Positions 9,901 to 17,828 of a DNA stretch of 46,348 nt are shown here, piece by piece; the first letter of the stretch is position 1, and the number at the start of each line of letters is the position of its first letter. A program made the position numbers and the translations under genes. Source of the DNA: Candidatus Kuenenia stuttgartensis (GTDB lineage Bacteria > Planctomycetota > Phycisphaerae > Phycisphaerales > SM1A02); assembly GCA_945902075.1 (NCBI GenBank), contig CAMDMA010000027.1, positions 1-46,348 on the forward strand, given 5' to 3'. The notes under the pieces were generated by a model. It did no database searches. It worked only from the letters and a program-made list of their open reading frames with translations, and was not told the origin of the DNA.

Positions 9901-10223
9901 ATAGCCTTCAGTCGACAGCCGCCAATGATCTCGCCGATCGTGGGCTCGCCGAGAAATGCGTCAAACTCTGACTGCAGAGCTCGCTCCGCGGCGTCCGAAA
10001 GTTCGGGATTTGGAAGTGCTGCGACCAGTTTACGCAACGCGCGGCCGCGTTCAGCGTCGTGCTCTTCGACCGCTTGCATGAAGTGCTCACGCGCATCGGG
10101 TGACTTGCCCACTGCCTCATCGAGAAGTTCGGTGAGTTCGTCGAGATCCTCGAGATTCCATGCGCTCACCGGGACATTTGTGTCCGGCGTTTCAGAAGTT
10201 GGCACGCCATCAGACTGGTTCAT
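6933..10223 (-). CDS. Ser/Thr protein kinase with transmembrane segment and WD40-like propeller
   Basis: 1096 aa from the ATG at 10221-10223, which overlaps the sigma-factor stop by 14 bases; an ATG at 10247 is also in frame. The kinase domain (about 100-380) has the P-loop GRGGAG, VALK (Lys132), IHRDLKPTN (Asp239), DFG (257-259) and APE (GTPAYMAPEQ). All key residues are present, so it is probably active. One transmembrane helix lies at about 409-432 (PAWAVAAVVVTTMLIASSIF). The C-terminal 650 residues contain repeated LSPDGS.L.FG and WSPDGTSLL blades typical of WD40/YVTN-type beta-propellers, presumably an extracytoplasmic sensor. A five-residue duplication (KIVGT/KSVGA) sits between the hinge and the catalytic loop. 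Coupling to an ECF sigma gene suggests that the kinase and sigma factor act in one signalling route. Confidence 0.9.
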   Translation of the reverse strand: MNQSDGVPTSETPDTNVPVSAWNLEDLDELTELLDEAVGKSPDAREHFMQAVEEHDAERGRALRKLVAALPNPELSDAAERALQSEFDAFLGEPTIGEIIGGCRLKAILGRGGAGTVFAADQLQPPRSVALKVLRTGNLRMSSVRRFQTEAVALARLEHPAIVRMYASGLARHDGVDLPYIVMEHIEDSVSFVDWAHSTKIVGTKSVGAKPTPERIASCLASVCDGMELGHRRGLIHRDLKPTNILVSSDERPHIIDFGVARILDDETVGREETVAGALIGTPAYMAPEQFELPSSELDTRVDVHALGIILYEALSGTRPYEIPRHLYFDAANIIRSTEPVSLDRIDATISRDLVAIVAKAMSKEREWRYATMTEFAEDLRAFADGRAVRARSETRVERSLRWVRRNPAWAVAAVVVTTMLIASSIFTTVQWRRASGHLLRTQIMRLALAAEKKNLGEWELINKELGSTETAGIPALLRGFLAVPLDGNIAKSFSGTTAGHLLSGSLSPDRTRWLASGDGGGIQLFELGRLSDSGELASERMTKIMVPAVACTWATGFTADGQRMFAGSDTGIYELFADGTVVERLRGSLPQVRGFVSSTDSRAIFLFYSGTQLARFDLETFALTELHTFPIGPGIGMLVGNESRLYVCGSDSVLRAVDLGPDGSPIVDPTFRASDGLGCAVALSPDGSRLIFGTGDGWLLDLDPSTGAVRAKINVRHSLRALTFSPSGRFIFVGDRGGRLHRFTTDGLKESGLEIARSPDPIWVVAAIDDDRVIANAGLKIACFDFSTSWAQTPAAFPDGRPYSISNFDGTQVRAVGSSGVVHELSMSTGQWSVAPNGENARGQGSQFGLSPDGLYLAVRSPLGLRIYDLSRGVSTELDVSNFGPTRAQIAWSDDGSFLACATDRACSVWRRDGTLAYTAEGCSYGVQHIAWESEHRVVLNTYPDAQSVTIVDLFKSEVVMTKVKANWMMMRRSIGRWLSPSMNGGVDVYPPGRVEQVVRADASIQFRLEGHQDIASAAAISPDGAWIATGGFDGYVRLWSLVDGECYMPMHASPMRLLELRWSPDGTSLLGLDVGGGVFYYDSVLRAERIFAGG
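9600..9629. repeat. 2 x 15-nt in-frame tandem duplication in the kinase gene
   Basis: Two adjacent 15-nt units (gcccacgcttttcgt and a copy with one mismatch) encode KIVGT/KSVGA in the kinase C-lobe insert. The unit length is a multiple of three, so the reading frame is kept. Confidence 0.85.
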
Positions 10224-10863
10224 GGAATTCCAACGGCGAATGGGCACCGTTCGCGAGTTTTGCGCTGAGCGAACACTTCAACATCGCGCGGCCAATGTTC
10301 CACCGCTTACTCACCGTGCGTGGCGCGATTCCGAGAATGGCCGCAGTATCACTCAGCGACAAACCGGCCATATATCGGAGCCATACGACATCTGCAATAT
10401 GACTTGCACCATTTTGCATCTCGCGCAACGACTCGACCAGTTCGGGAGTCACCTCACGGATCGCGCGCTCGAAATCGCTCAGCGGCTCGATATCGGGAAT
10501 CGACTCCGCTGCATCGCCGAGAATCGTTGGCGAGATCCCCCCGCCACGCTTCACCCGCGTCTGTGCCCGCCGCCAGTCCACGAGAAACTGCCCCATCGCG
10601 CGCGCAAGCGAACCGTAAAAATGGGCACGGTTGTCCCAGTCGTTGACCCGCTCGCCGCCGAAAGCCTTGATGAATGCCTCGTGGATGATCGTTGTCGGAC
10701 TCGGAATCCCGCTTCCATGGTGGCGGTACCCGGAACGGACTCCTCTGGCCATGATGTGGAGTTCGCCGTACGCGCTTTGCCAGACCTGCGATTGGGCGTT
10801 GGAGTCTCCACCTCCGGCGCGGCGGAGCAAGGCGGTTAAGTCTTGTTTGGGGACATCTTCCAC
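10210..10863 (-). CDS. ECF-type RNA polymerase sigma factor (planctomycete ECF/HTH family)
   Basis: 217 aa from an ATG at 10861-10863. Sigma region 2 is at about 8-110 (LTALLRRAGGGDSNAQSQVWQ, TTIIHEAFIKAFGG, RAHFYGSLARAMGQFLVDWRRAQ). Region 4 is at about 150-200 (DVVWLRYMAGLSLSDTAAILGIAPRTVSKRW), a helix-turn-helix. The protein belongs to the planctomycete sigma-70 ECF-like group, which often neighbours Ser/Thr kinases. No anti-sigma gene is adjacent; the overlapping kinase (14-base overlap, probable translational coupling) is the likely regulator. It would direct core polymerase to a dedicated promoter set not identifiable here. Confidence 0.9.
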   Translation of the reverse strand: MEDVPKQDLTALLRRAGGGDSNAQSQVWQSAYGELHIMARGVRSGYRHHGSGIPSPTTIIHEAFIKAFGGERVNDWDNRAHFYGSLARAMGQFLVDWRRAQTRVKRGGGISPTILGDAAESIPDIEPLSDFERAIREVTPELVESLREMQNGASHIADVVWLRYMAGLSLSDTAAILGIAPRTVSKRWNIGRAMLKCSLSAKLANGAHSPLEFHEPV

Positions 10864-10890
10864 TTTGCAGAGGGTAACACCACGGGCTTC

Positions 10891-10919
10891 ATTTCATGAT
10901 TCAAAATAAATTGTGAAAT
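10891..10919. promoter_or_regulatory. Inverted repeat over the putative -10 region (possible operator)
   Basis: atttca (10891-10896) and tgaaat (10914-10919) form a perfect 6-bp inverted repeat with a 17-bp spacer, overlapping the -10 element proposed for the sigma operon. It could be a repressor or autoregulation site. The arms are short, so chance is a real alternative. Confidence 0.25.
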
Positions 10920-10933
10920 CTTTTTATTGACAA
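10905..10933 (-). promoter_or_regulatory. Possible promoter of the sigma-kinase operon
   Basis: On the minus strand TTGTCA (10928-10933) is followed after 17 bases by TTTATT (10905-10910), about 40 bases upstream of the sigma start. The stretch is strikingly AT-rich for this genome. The -10 match is only 4 of 6, so this is tentative. Confidence 0.35.
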
Positions 10934-10964
10934 GAGGTGCCCGCGCAGCGGTGATGGAGAGTCA

Positions 10965-12623
10965 TCAATCGGTTGGCCGCGATGGTGGAATCACGACCAG
11001 TTTCCCCGATGAGCGCTCAAGAGAAAGTTGACCGCCTCGCGCTGCGAGTTCGGTCCGAAGAATCTGCACCAGTTCCGCCACGCGCGCGGGCTCCGTCCGT
11101 GCAAGATTGCAAGTCTCGCCGAGATCGGTGGCGAGATGAAAGAGCTCGATCCGCAGAGCACGATCGATTCGATCGTGAAACCAGACCAACTTCCAATTCC
11201 CGCGTCGAATGGCTGTAAAGGGCTCGATTCCAGGCCCTTGCGGACCCCAGGCGTGGGGTTGGTGGAAAAGAATCGTGCGCTCCGCGATTGACCCGTCCGC
11301 GCTCCAACACGGCGCCAGATCGATTCCATCAAGCACGTGCCCCGAAGGCGGCGCAACGCCAGCCCATGCGAGAATTGTCGGATAGAGGTCCGTTCCAACA
11401 ACAGGCATCGAGAGTGGCTCAGCACGGTGCGGAATCCGAGGGCCAGCGATCACAAGTGGTACCCGCGTGCCGCCTTCGTACGCGGAGCCTTTGCCACTTC
11501 GAAGCGGCGCGTTGTGTCGATGTGCCTGCGTGCCGTCCGGAGCGGTACCGCGCGCATGGGCACTGAGTCCACCGTTATCTGATGTGAAGACAATGATTGT
11601 GTTTTCGGCCACGCCAAGTTGCGTACAACGCGCAACGATCGCACCAAGCGCATCATCGACGGCTGCGACCATCGACGCATACGCACGCTCGATCGGATCA
11701 AGATCTGGATACGCGCGCGCGAAACGGTCATCCGCCATGATCGGCGTGTGTACTCCGTACGGTGCGAAAGAAAGGTAGAACGGTCGGGCATCGCGCACAC
11801 TGGCGGTTATCGCATCGCACGCCTCGCGAGCGATTACATCGTCAAGCCATACCGTCTGCCCATGCCACGCCGAGAGTCCAGGGACATCCCACACACTCGC
11901 AGGAGCGCTCGCCGGATCGACAGGCAAACCTCGTTCGGCGCGCTTTCGGGCAGCGTCGCGAAACCAATGCGTGCCGAGAAAACTGCCAGGCGCACCGGCT
12001 GCGTGACCAGCGATATTGACATCAAAGCCAAGATTGCATGGATCAGCTCCGGGCGTTCCACGCGCACCAAAGTGTGCTTTTCCTGCGTGGATCGTGCGAT
12101 ATCCCGCGCTGCGCAGAAGCTCCGCAAGATGAGTCGCCGCTGGCGCGAGTCCGTTCACAGCCCATTTCGGCGGATCGAGCCGCGGATGACGCGATGACTG
12201 ATCGGTGTCCTTCTCAAGTGTCCAGTAGGTGATGTGGGTACGGGCGGGCGATTGCCCTGTGAGAATCGCCGTACGCGACGGCGTGCAGACCGGCGCAGCT
12301 GCATAGGCATCCGAGAAACGTACGCCGCGCGCGGCGAGTTTTTCGAGGTTTGGCGTGCGAAACCGCGCGTTCAATGCGCTTGGCGTCTTGAGCATCGACA
12401 CCGAAACATCTTGCTGGCCGAGATCATCGACGAGAAAGAGAACGATGTTTGGTGGCCGCGAGGAACACAACTCGCTGGTCGCAGCATGCTCCGCACCAAG
12501 CGCTTTGGGTTGCACCAGAAAAAAGAATACCGCACTCCACACCGCGCAGCGCGCGCCGAAATGAATACGTGCGCCGCTCTCGCGCGTATTGACTCGCCCA
12601 CGTTCACGCGCTCCGCAGCTCAT
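10965..12623 (-). CDS. Sulfatase (exported), coupled to a TauE/SafE permease gene
   Basis: 552 aa from the ATG at 12621-12623; the frame is open further upstream, but this ATG overlaps the stop of the permease gene as ATGA. A hydrophobic leader (CAVWSAVFFFLVQPKALGA, about 26-44) precedes RPPNIVLFLVDDLG with metal-binding Asp66/67. The signature C-T-P-S-R lies at 113-117 (Cys113 to formylglycine), followed by TAILTGQ. IIVFTSDNGG and RSGKGSAYEGGTRVPL are further arylsulfatase-type blocks. It would hydrolyse sulfate esters in the periplasm or at the surface, with unknown substrate. An anaerobic or aerobic formylglycine-generating enzyme must be supplied from elsewhere. Confidence 0.92.
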   Translation of the reverse strand: MSCGARERGRVNTRESGARIHFGARCAVWSAVFFFLVQPKALGAEHAATSELCSSRPPNIVLFLVDDLGQQDVSVSMLKTPSALNARFRTPNLEKLAARGVRFSDAYAAAPVCTPSRTAILTGQSPARTHITYWTLEKDTDQSSRHPRLDPPKWAVNGLAPAATHLAELLRSAGYRTIHAGKAHFGARGTPGADPCNLGFDVNIAGHAAGAPGSFLGTHWFRDAARKRAERGLPVDPASAPASVWDVPGLSAWHGQTVWLDDVIAREACDAITASVRDARPFYLSFAPYGVHTPIMADDRFARAYPDLDPIERAYASMVAAVDDALGAIVARCTQLGVAENTIIVFTSDNGGLSAHARGTAPDGTQAHRHNAPLRSGKGSAYEGGTRVPLVIAGPRIPHRAEPLSMPVVGTDLYPTILAWAGVAPPSGHVLDGIDLAPCWSADGSIAERTILFHQPHAWGPQGPGIEPFTAIRRGNWKLVWFHDRIDRALRIELFHLATDLGETCNLARTEPARVAELVQILRTELAARGGQLSLERSSGKLVVIPPSRPTD

Positions 12624-13423
12624 GCCTGCACTCCAAGTAGACCAAGGGCGTGGAGTAGTACGCTGATCGCAACGAGAACGAGCATCACTGCGAAAATTCT
12701 CCGCAACGCGCGTGCTGGAATCTTCGCGGCAAGCGCACTCCCGGCCACACTCCCCAAGATGCCGCACGCCACAACAATCGCGACAGCGGTCCACGCGACA
12801 GCATCAAATGAGGCCGACGAGTGTCGTGCGTTCGATGTAAACGCGACGACCGAGTTGAGTGCGATGATAAGAAGACTTGTGCCAACCGCGAGATGCATCG
12901 GCACGCGTGCGACGAGGACGAGCGCGGGGATCAACAAAAATCCGCCGCCGACGCCAATGACCGCAGTCAGTATGCCAATCACGAATCCAACGGCCACCGC
13001 AAGAGTGATGGTACGTCCGCGCGACCGCTCACTTCCGGTGCCTTCCGCCGAGTCCTTCGGCGCAGTGGCCACCATCCTCCACGCTGCGACGACCGCGAGC
13101 GACGAGAACAGCCCAGCCTGCACGTCGTCAGAGAGCATCGCGCCGATTGGTCCACCAACCCAAGCGCCCACGATTCCTGGCAGCACAAATGCCGAAGCCC
13201 ACGTGTACTCAATGCGCCGCGCGAGTCCGGCGCGAACCGCTGCGAATGCAGCGATCGAGCCCGTGACCGCAAGTGCCTCAAGAATTGCCACCTGCGTCGA
13301 ATGCCCAAGCACCAGCGCAAAAATCGGAACCGAGAGAATTGCGCCACCCGCGCCAATGAGACCCAGGCTGAGGCCGACGAATACGCCGCCGAGAACTTCG
13401 AGCAGGAGGTGCGAAAGGTCCAC
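12620..13423 (-). CDS. TauE/SafE family membrane permease
   Basis: 267 aa from a GTG at 13421-13423; the frame is open to an ATG at 13495, which would add 24 residues of poor character. There are about eight hydrophobic helices. Two family repeats are visible: GLIGAGGAILSVPIFALVLG (first half) and AVIGVGGGFLLIPALVLVARVPMHLAVGTSLLIIALNS, written in parts here, in the second half. Family members transport sulfite, sulfoacetate or related anions across the inner membrane. The stop codon shares bases with the start of the sulfatase (ATGA), so the two are translationally coupled. That suggests a sulfur-product transport role, which is an inference. Confidence 0.85.
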   Translation of the reverse strand: MDLSHLLLEVLGGVFVGLSLGLIGAGGAILSVPIFALVLGHSTQVAILEALAVTGSIAAFAAVRAGLARRIEYTWASAFVLPGIVGAWVGGPIGAMLSDDVQAGLFSSLAVVAAWRMVATAPKDSAEGTGSERSRGRTITLAVAVGFVIGILTAVIGVGGGFLLIPALVLVARVPMHLAVGTSLLIIALNSVVAFTSNARHSSASFDAVAWTAVAIVVACGILGSVAGSALAAKIPARALRRIFAVMLVLVAISVLLHALGLLGVQA

Positions 13424-13580
13424 GTTCAGAGCGTATCGCGATCGCCCCACGCTTGCGCTGCAATGACCCACGCATCGCTCTGCGCCTAGACCCAATCGCT
13501 TGTCTCGGATGATTCGGAAGAGCGACCGAGTTCCCAGATTCCTCCCTTTGAACGTTGAGAATCGGGAGTATCTTCACCCC

Positions 13581-15185
13581 ATGTCCTTTGACGCGCTGCT
13601 GCTCGCTTCCCTGCTCGCACTCGACCCGCGCGTGGAGACTGAGGCGACGCATGTTGCCAAGGATGCCGCGTCCGTCGAAGTGCACCGCATGTGGATCACA
13701 CTCGATGCGAAGCCACTCCCAAAGGGCGGCGTGCGTGCAGCGTTGACACCACTCACACCACGCGCACTCGCACGCCGTGCGACACGCCGAACGCTCGATG
13801 GTCTCGTTGATGCCCGTGACCTCCCGATCGCCCGCGAACGCTCCGACTCCATTCTCGCAACCGGCGCGAAGATCCGCGCCTCGAGCCGGTGGCTCAATGC
13901 AATTTCTGTTACGGCCACTCGCCGTGAACTCGATGCAATTGCGCGGCTCCCTTTCGTCCGCGCCATGACGCCGCTGCGCCGTTCCTGGCCTATCACTGCG
14001 GTTGAAACAGCCGACGTTACGACCGAGGGCGGCGTGGCTGCGCTCGACTACGGCTTTAGTACAACACAACTCGCGCAGATCGGAGTTCCCTCCATGCACC
14101 TGCGCGGGTTTACTGGCGCAGGCATGGTCATCGGCGTGCTCGACACCGGATTCCATCGCGTGCACGCAGCATTCCAGTCCGTCGATCATCCGCTTGACGT
14201 GATCGCTGAATGGGATTTCGTTTCAAATGATGGCAACACCGGCATCGACATCGGCGACCATCCAGAGCAACACAAGCATGGCACGTGGATTCTCGGCACG
14301 ATGGCGGCATACCTTCCGGGCAGTGTGATTGGTGCAGCGTACGACGCCAAGTTTGTCCTCGCGAAGACAGAGGTATACGAGACAGAGACCGTGATCGAGG
14401 AAGACTACTACGTCGCCGGGCTTGAGTTCATCGAGGCCCAGGGTGCAGATCTCGCAACGAGTTCGCTCGGGTACATCGATTGGTATCTGCCCGCTGATCT
14501 CGATGGCGCGACTGCTATCACGACGCAAGCGGTCAACATCGCGACTGCAAATGGTCTCGTCTGCCTAACCGCTGCAGGAAACGCTGGTCACGACGCTGAC
14601 ATCACGACGCAGCATCTCATTGCGCCCGCGGATGCCTTCGAGGTCATTACCTGTGGAGCCGTTGGCTCAGACCCTGCAGCGACGGCTTCATTCAGCTCGG
14701 ATGGACCGACCGCCGACGGCCGTATCAAACCAGAGGTGCTTGCGCGCGGCGTTGGAACCGTGACGGTGCACTCAACCAATGCGACAGGCCTGCAAGGTGT
14801 GAGCGGAACGAGTCTCTCTACACCGCTTGTCGCTGGCGCGACGGCGCTGCTGATGCAGGCGCGGCCAGATCTGAACGTGTCGGGTGTGCGTCATGCGCTG
14901 TTTTCGACAGCGAGCGAGATGCAGTCAAACGGCTTTCCCGATCTTCTCTTTGTGCGCGGCTACGGCGTGATCTCACTCCTTGACGCCGCGCGAACGAACC
15001 GCGCCGCCGAGGATCTCGACCTCAACGGCGCGGTGGGTGCGTCAGATCTTGCCCAATTGCTTGCAGTCTGGGGTCTGTGCGCCGACCCTGACCCCGCGAC
15101 GGGCACGTGCCCCGCAGACTTTGATGGCGACGGTTTGATCGGAGCAGCCGATCTCTCGCGACTCCTCGCCACATGGGGAACTTGA
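13581..15185 (+). CDS. Secreted subtilisin-like (S8) peptidase with dockerin-like tail
   Basis: 534 aa from ATG 13581, with a GGGAG 12 bases upstream; the frame is open to 13500. A short hydrophobic leader (FDALLLASLLAL) suggests export. A propeptide-like region follows (ARRATRRTLDGLVDARDLPI, SSRWLNAISVTATRRELDAI). The S8 catalytic triad is intact: Asp188 (VIGVLDTGFHR), His233 (HKHGTWILGTM), Ser411 (VSGTSLSTPLVAG), with oxyanion Asn334 (TAAGNAG). The last 60 residues hold two Asp-rich loops (DLDLNGAVGASDLAQLLAVWG and DFDGDGLIGAADLSRLLATWG, written in parts), a dockerin type I-like duplicated calcium-binding module common in Phycisphaerae secreted proteins. Its partner here is unknown. Confidence 0.9.
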   Translation: MSFDALLLASLLALDPRVETEATHVAKDAASVEVHRMWITLDAKPLPKGGVRAALTPLTPRALARRATRRTLDGLVDARDLPIARERSDSILATGAKIRASSRWLNAISVTATRRELDAIARLPFVRAMTPLRRSWPITAVETADVTTEGGVAALDYGFSTTQLAQIGVPSMHLRGFTGAGMVIGVLDTGFHRVHAAFQSVDHPLDVIAEWDFVSNDGNTGIDIGDHPEQHKHGTWILGTMAAYLPGSVIGAAYDAKFVLAKTEVYETETVIEEDYYVAGLEFIEAQGADLATSSLGYIDWYLPADLDGATAITTQAVNIATANGLVCLTAAGNAGHDADITTQHLIAPADAFEVITCGAVGSDPAATASFSSDGPTADGRIKPEVLARGVGTVTVHSTNATGLQGVSGTSLSTPLVAGATALLMQARPDLNVSGVRHALFSTASEMQSNGFPDLLFVRGYGVISLLDAARTNRAAEDLDLNGAVGASDLAQLLAVWGLCADPDPATGTCPADFDGDGLIGAADLSRLLATWGT

Positions 15186-15195
15186 GGGAGTTGCG

Positions 15196-16050
15196 TCAGC
15201 GCACCGCGTACTCGAGCGTTACCACGACACGCGCAGTCTTGTCGATCGAACTCGTGTCGTATTCACCGTAGTCACTCGAACCAGTCGAACCGCGCGCGAC
15301 GATTTGGTAGACGCCCTGCGACGCGCTCACGAGTGAGCCAACGCCACTCCCCGAGCCTCGCGCGAGAACCTGAGCACGCTCGTACGCATTTGCGGTGGCC
15401 TGCTCCAAGAGTTCAAGTTTGGTCTTCTCGATGGAACTCACCTTGTAGACGGGCGAACCGCTCTCGACCTCAACGCCGTTCTTAATGAGCGCCGTCGATT
15501 CGTTCGAAATCGTGCGCACGACCTGCACGTTTGATGATGTAAACCCGAGACTTTGCGTGAGGACGTAGCGCTCAACCGTGTTCGTGAGATTGCCCTTCTC
15601 ATCCCGCTTAAATTCTCTCGCGATGTCCACACTCGCGACGGTGATCGTGTCGCCAGCGATGCCCTTCGACACGACGAATGCACGCAGGGCGTCGACCGAC
15701 TTTTCAAGTTCCACATACGCATCAGGAAGCGTGGCCGCGCGCGCGCGCACCTTGCCCCACCAGATCGCGGTGTCGCTTGTGACGTCGATCTCGGCAACAC
15801 CCTTCACGCGAATCACGTTGTCTTGCTTCATCGTGCGTACTGCGCGTCCGACCTGATCGCTTGCGCCGAGTACTGCGAAGGCGAGTGTCGCGCCGAGTAA
15901 GAAAATCCCAGCGCCTGGTGTTGAGATCCAGCGAGCGACTCGCGAGAGCACGCCACGCGTTTCAGGCAGACCCGACTCGCTCACCCCATCGCCAGTTCGC
16001 GTGGTCCGTGATTTGTCACCCGCGTTTCCGCTGTCCTGATGTGTTGACAT
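15196..16050 (-). CDS. SIMPL (DUF541) domain protein, membrane-anchored
   Basis: 284 aa from the ATG at 16048-16050, chosen because a strong GGGAGG lies 4 bases upstream; the open frame extends further, but over sequence with no coding character. One transmembrane segment lies at about residues 49-70 (GAGIFLLGATLAFAVLGAS). The SIMPL domain follows (NVIRVKGVAEIDVTSDTAIW, AREFKRDEKGNLTNTVERYVLTQSL in parts, ANAYERAQVLARGSGSGVGSL, ARVVVTLEYAV). Family members sit in the periplasm or outer membrane; several form oligomeric assemblies but no reaction is established. It lies after the third sulfatase and S9 peptidase on the same strand, 125 bases from the sulfatase stop. Confidence 0.88.
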   Translation of the reverse strand: MSTHQDSGNAGDKSRTTRTGDGVSESGLPETRGVLSRVARWISTPGAGIFLLGATLAFAVLGASDQVGRAVRTMKQDNVIRVKGVAEIDVTSDTAIWWGKVRARAATLPDAYVELEKSVDALRAFVVSKGIAGDTITVASVDIAREFKRDEKGNLTNTVERYVLTQSLGFTSSNVQVVRTISNESTALIKNGVEVESGSPVYKVSSIEKTKLELLEQATANAYERAQVLARGSGSGVGSLVSASQGVYQIVARGSTGSSDYGEYDTSSIDKTARVVVTLEYAVR

Positions 16051-16054
16051 GACG

Positions 16055-16060
16055 CCTCCC
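16055..16060 (-). promoter_or_regulatory. Strong ribosome binding site of the SIMPL gene
   Basis: GGGAGG on the minus strand, 4 bases before the ATG at 16050. It is one of the few clear Shine-Dalgarno sequences in the window, and it sets the start. Confidence 0.75.
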
Positions 16061-16175
16061 TGCGCGTGTCGATCGCGGCGTGTAACGAACCACGCGCAAC
16101 CATGCGCGTGACCATTTCTGCGTTCACGATGTTCCGTCGGTCGACCTACGGAGGATAGATCACCTCGACCATGCG

Positions 16176-17819
16176 TCAAGGGGCGATGGGAGCGGATTCA
16201 ACGCCGTACGCAACACGCAGCTCCTCAAGGCGGGCGAGAAGTGCCGCGCGAACCTCCGCCGATGCGGGATCATTGCCGATGCTCCGCAGTTCATCAGGAT
16301 CGCGCTCAAGGTCGTACACTTCGATTAGCGCCCCACCCGACTCCCGATCGACGAGGTCGAGGAAGCGAATCAACTTAAAGCGCTCAGTGGCGACGCCCTC
16401 ATGCCGCGGCACCGTGTGAGGCCCCTTCGCCTCTTCGAAGCGGTAGTACACCGCGTCACGAAAAGTCGCGTCGTTCGCGGGCCTCGCCTCGCTCAAGAGT
16501 GGCACAAGACTCTTCCCTTGCATGTCGACGGGGACGGCCACGCGTGCCGCCTCAAGAAATGTCGGCGCAAAGTCGAGATTTTGCACGAGCGCCCGCGAGG
16601 TCACACCTGGTTGAACCACACCCGGCCACCGCACGAGAAGCGGCATGCGGAAGCTCTCCTCGTACATCCAGCGCTTGTCGAACCAACCGTGCTCACCAAG
16701 AAACCAGCCCTGATCGCTTGTGTATACGACGATCGTGTTGGCGGCGAGCCCAAGTCGATCAAGTTCGTCGAGTATCGCGCCCACGGAGTCGTCAACGCCC
16801 TGCGCGGTACGGAGATAGTCCTTGGCGTACCGCTGAAACTTCCACGAGGCCTCCTTGCGAGGAGTCAGCGATTCAATCCGCTTTGCAAGCGCTGCGTTCT
16901 CCTCGCCGTACGCCGCTTCAAACGCAGCCTGTGCCGATCCCGGCATCTGTTGTAACTCGCGAACCATCCAGGGCGCCACAGAATCGAGCTTGGGCTTCCT
17001 CGTGCCGTCGGCCGCGCGGAAGAGTCGGCCCGCTGCAACCTTCAGGTCGTACTCCCAGGTGAGATCACGGTCAATCTGCATCGTCTGCATGGAGCTCGCG
17101 ATCGTTCGACCCTCCCAGCGATCAAAGAGCGTGGCTGGCTCGGGGATCTTGACGTCCGCGAAGAGCGTGTAAAACTTCGGCTGCGGCATCCAATTTCGGT
17201 GTGGCGCCTTGTGATGCACAAGTAGTGCAAACGGTGCTCCGCCCATCGCAGCAGGTGCGAGCGTGCGGAGTCGTTCGATGGCGTTCGCGTGAATGATGTC
17301 CGTCGCATGACCCTCGCGCTTCGTACGCGTGCCGTCGACGATGAAGGTCGGGTTCCAATAGTCTCCCTGACCGACCAGTACATCGAAGTGGTCAAAGCCA
17401 GTGGGATCGCTTTCGAGATGCCACTTGCCGATGACCTCCGTGCGATATCCGGCCGCGCGCAGCAACTTTGGGAATGTCTGCTGCGCACTGTCAAACTTTT
17501 GGTCATTGGTGGCAAAGCCGTTTGCGTGGCTGTGCTTGCCCGTCAACATCACCGCTCGCGATGGCCCGCAGATTGCGTTGGTCACACTCGCGCGGTCAAA
17601 TCGGATGCCCTCGCGCGCAAGCCGGTCGATACCTGGCGTTGTGATAGTGCCTGGTGCTGCGGTCGCGCCGTAGCATGAAATCGCTTGCTTTCCATGATCA
17701 TCAGACATGATGAACACGATGTTCGGTCGTGCGGTGGACGCGTCCGCGACCTGCGCGACGGTTCGTGCGTTCACGATGCAACACGCAAAGATGGCAACGG
17801 CGGAAGTCACACGAATCAT
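16176..17819 (-). CDS. Sulfatase (exported)
   Basis: 547 aa from ATG 17819 with a signal peptide (MIRVTSAVAIFACCIVNARTVAQ, written in parts: cleavage probably near residue 23-28). ARPNIVFIMSDDHGKQAISCYG carries Asp40/41 of the metal site, and the signature C-G-P-S-R is at 84-88 (NAICGPSRAVMLTGKHSHANG, in parts). Later blocks include VVYTSDQGWFLGEHGWFDKRWMYEESFRMPLLVRWPG, read in short sections; this YTSDQG...GEHGWFDKRWMYEES pattern is typical of the planctomycete sulfatases related to iduronate/heparan-type enzymes. It acts outside the cytoplasm on sulfate esters. The S9 peptidase gene ends 9 bases upstream, so the two are probably co-transcribed. Confidence 0.93.
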   Translation of the reverse strand: MIRVTSAVAIFACCIVNARTVAQVADASTARPNIVFIMSDDHGKQAISCYGATAAPGTITTPGIDRLAREGIRFDRASVTNAICGPSRAVMLTGKHSHANGFATNDQKFDSAQQTFPKLLRAAGYRTEVIGKWHLESDPTGFDHFDVLVGQGDYWNPTFIVDGTRTKREGHATDIIHANAIERLRTLAPAAMGGAPFALLVHHKAPHRNWMPQPKFYTLFADVKIPEPATLFDRWEGRTIASSMQTMQIDRDLTWEYDLKVAAGRLFRAADGTRKPKLDSVAPWMVRELQQMPGSAQAAFEAAYGEENAALAKRIESLTPRKEASWKFQRYAKDYLRTAQGVDDSVGAILDELDRLGLAANTIVVYTSDQGWFLGEHGWFDKRWMYEESFRMPLLVRWPGVVQPGVTSRALVQNLDFAPTFLEAARVAVPVDMQGKSLVPLLSEARPANDATFRDAVYYRFEEAKGPHTVPRHEGVATERFKLIRFLDLVDRESGGALIEVYDLERDPDELRSIGNDPASAEVRAALLARLEELRVAYGVESAPIAP

Positions 17820-17828
17820 CCGCGTAGC

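Noticed and set aside
12234-13466. Plus-strand open frame of 410 codons opposite the sulfatase and TauE/SafE genes
   Set aside because: Low-complexity Ala/Thr/Arg composition, no domain, and both minus-strand genes are clear.
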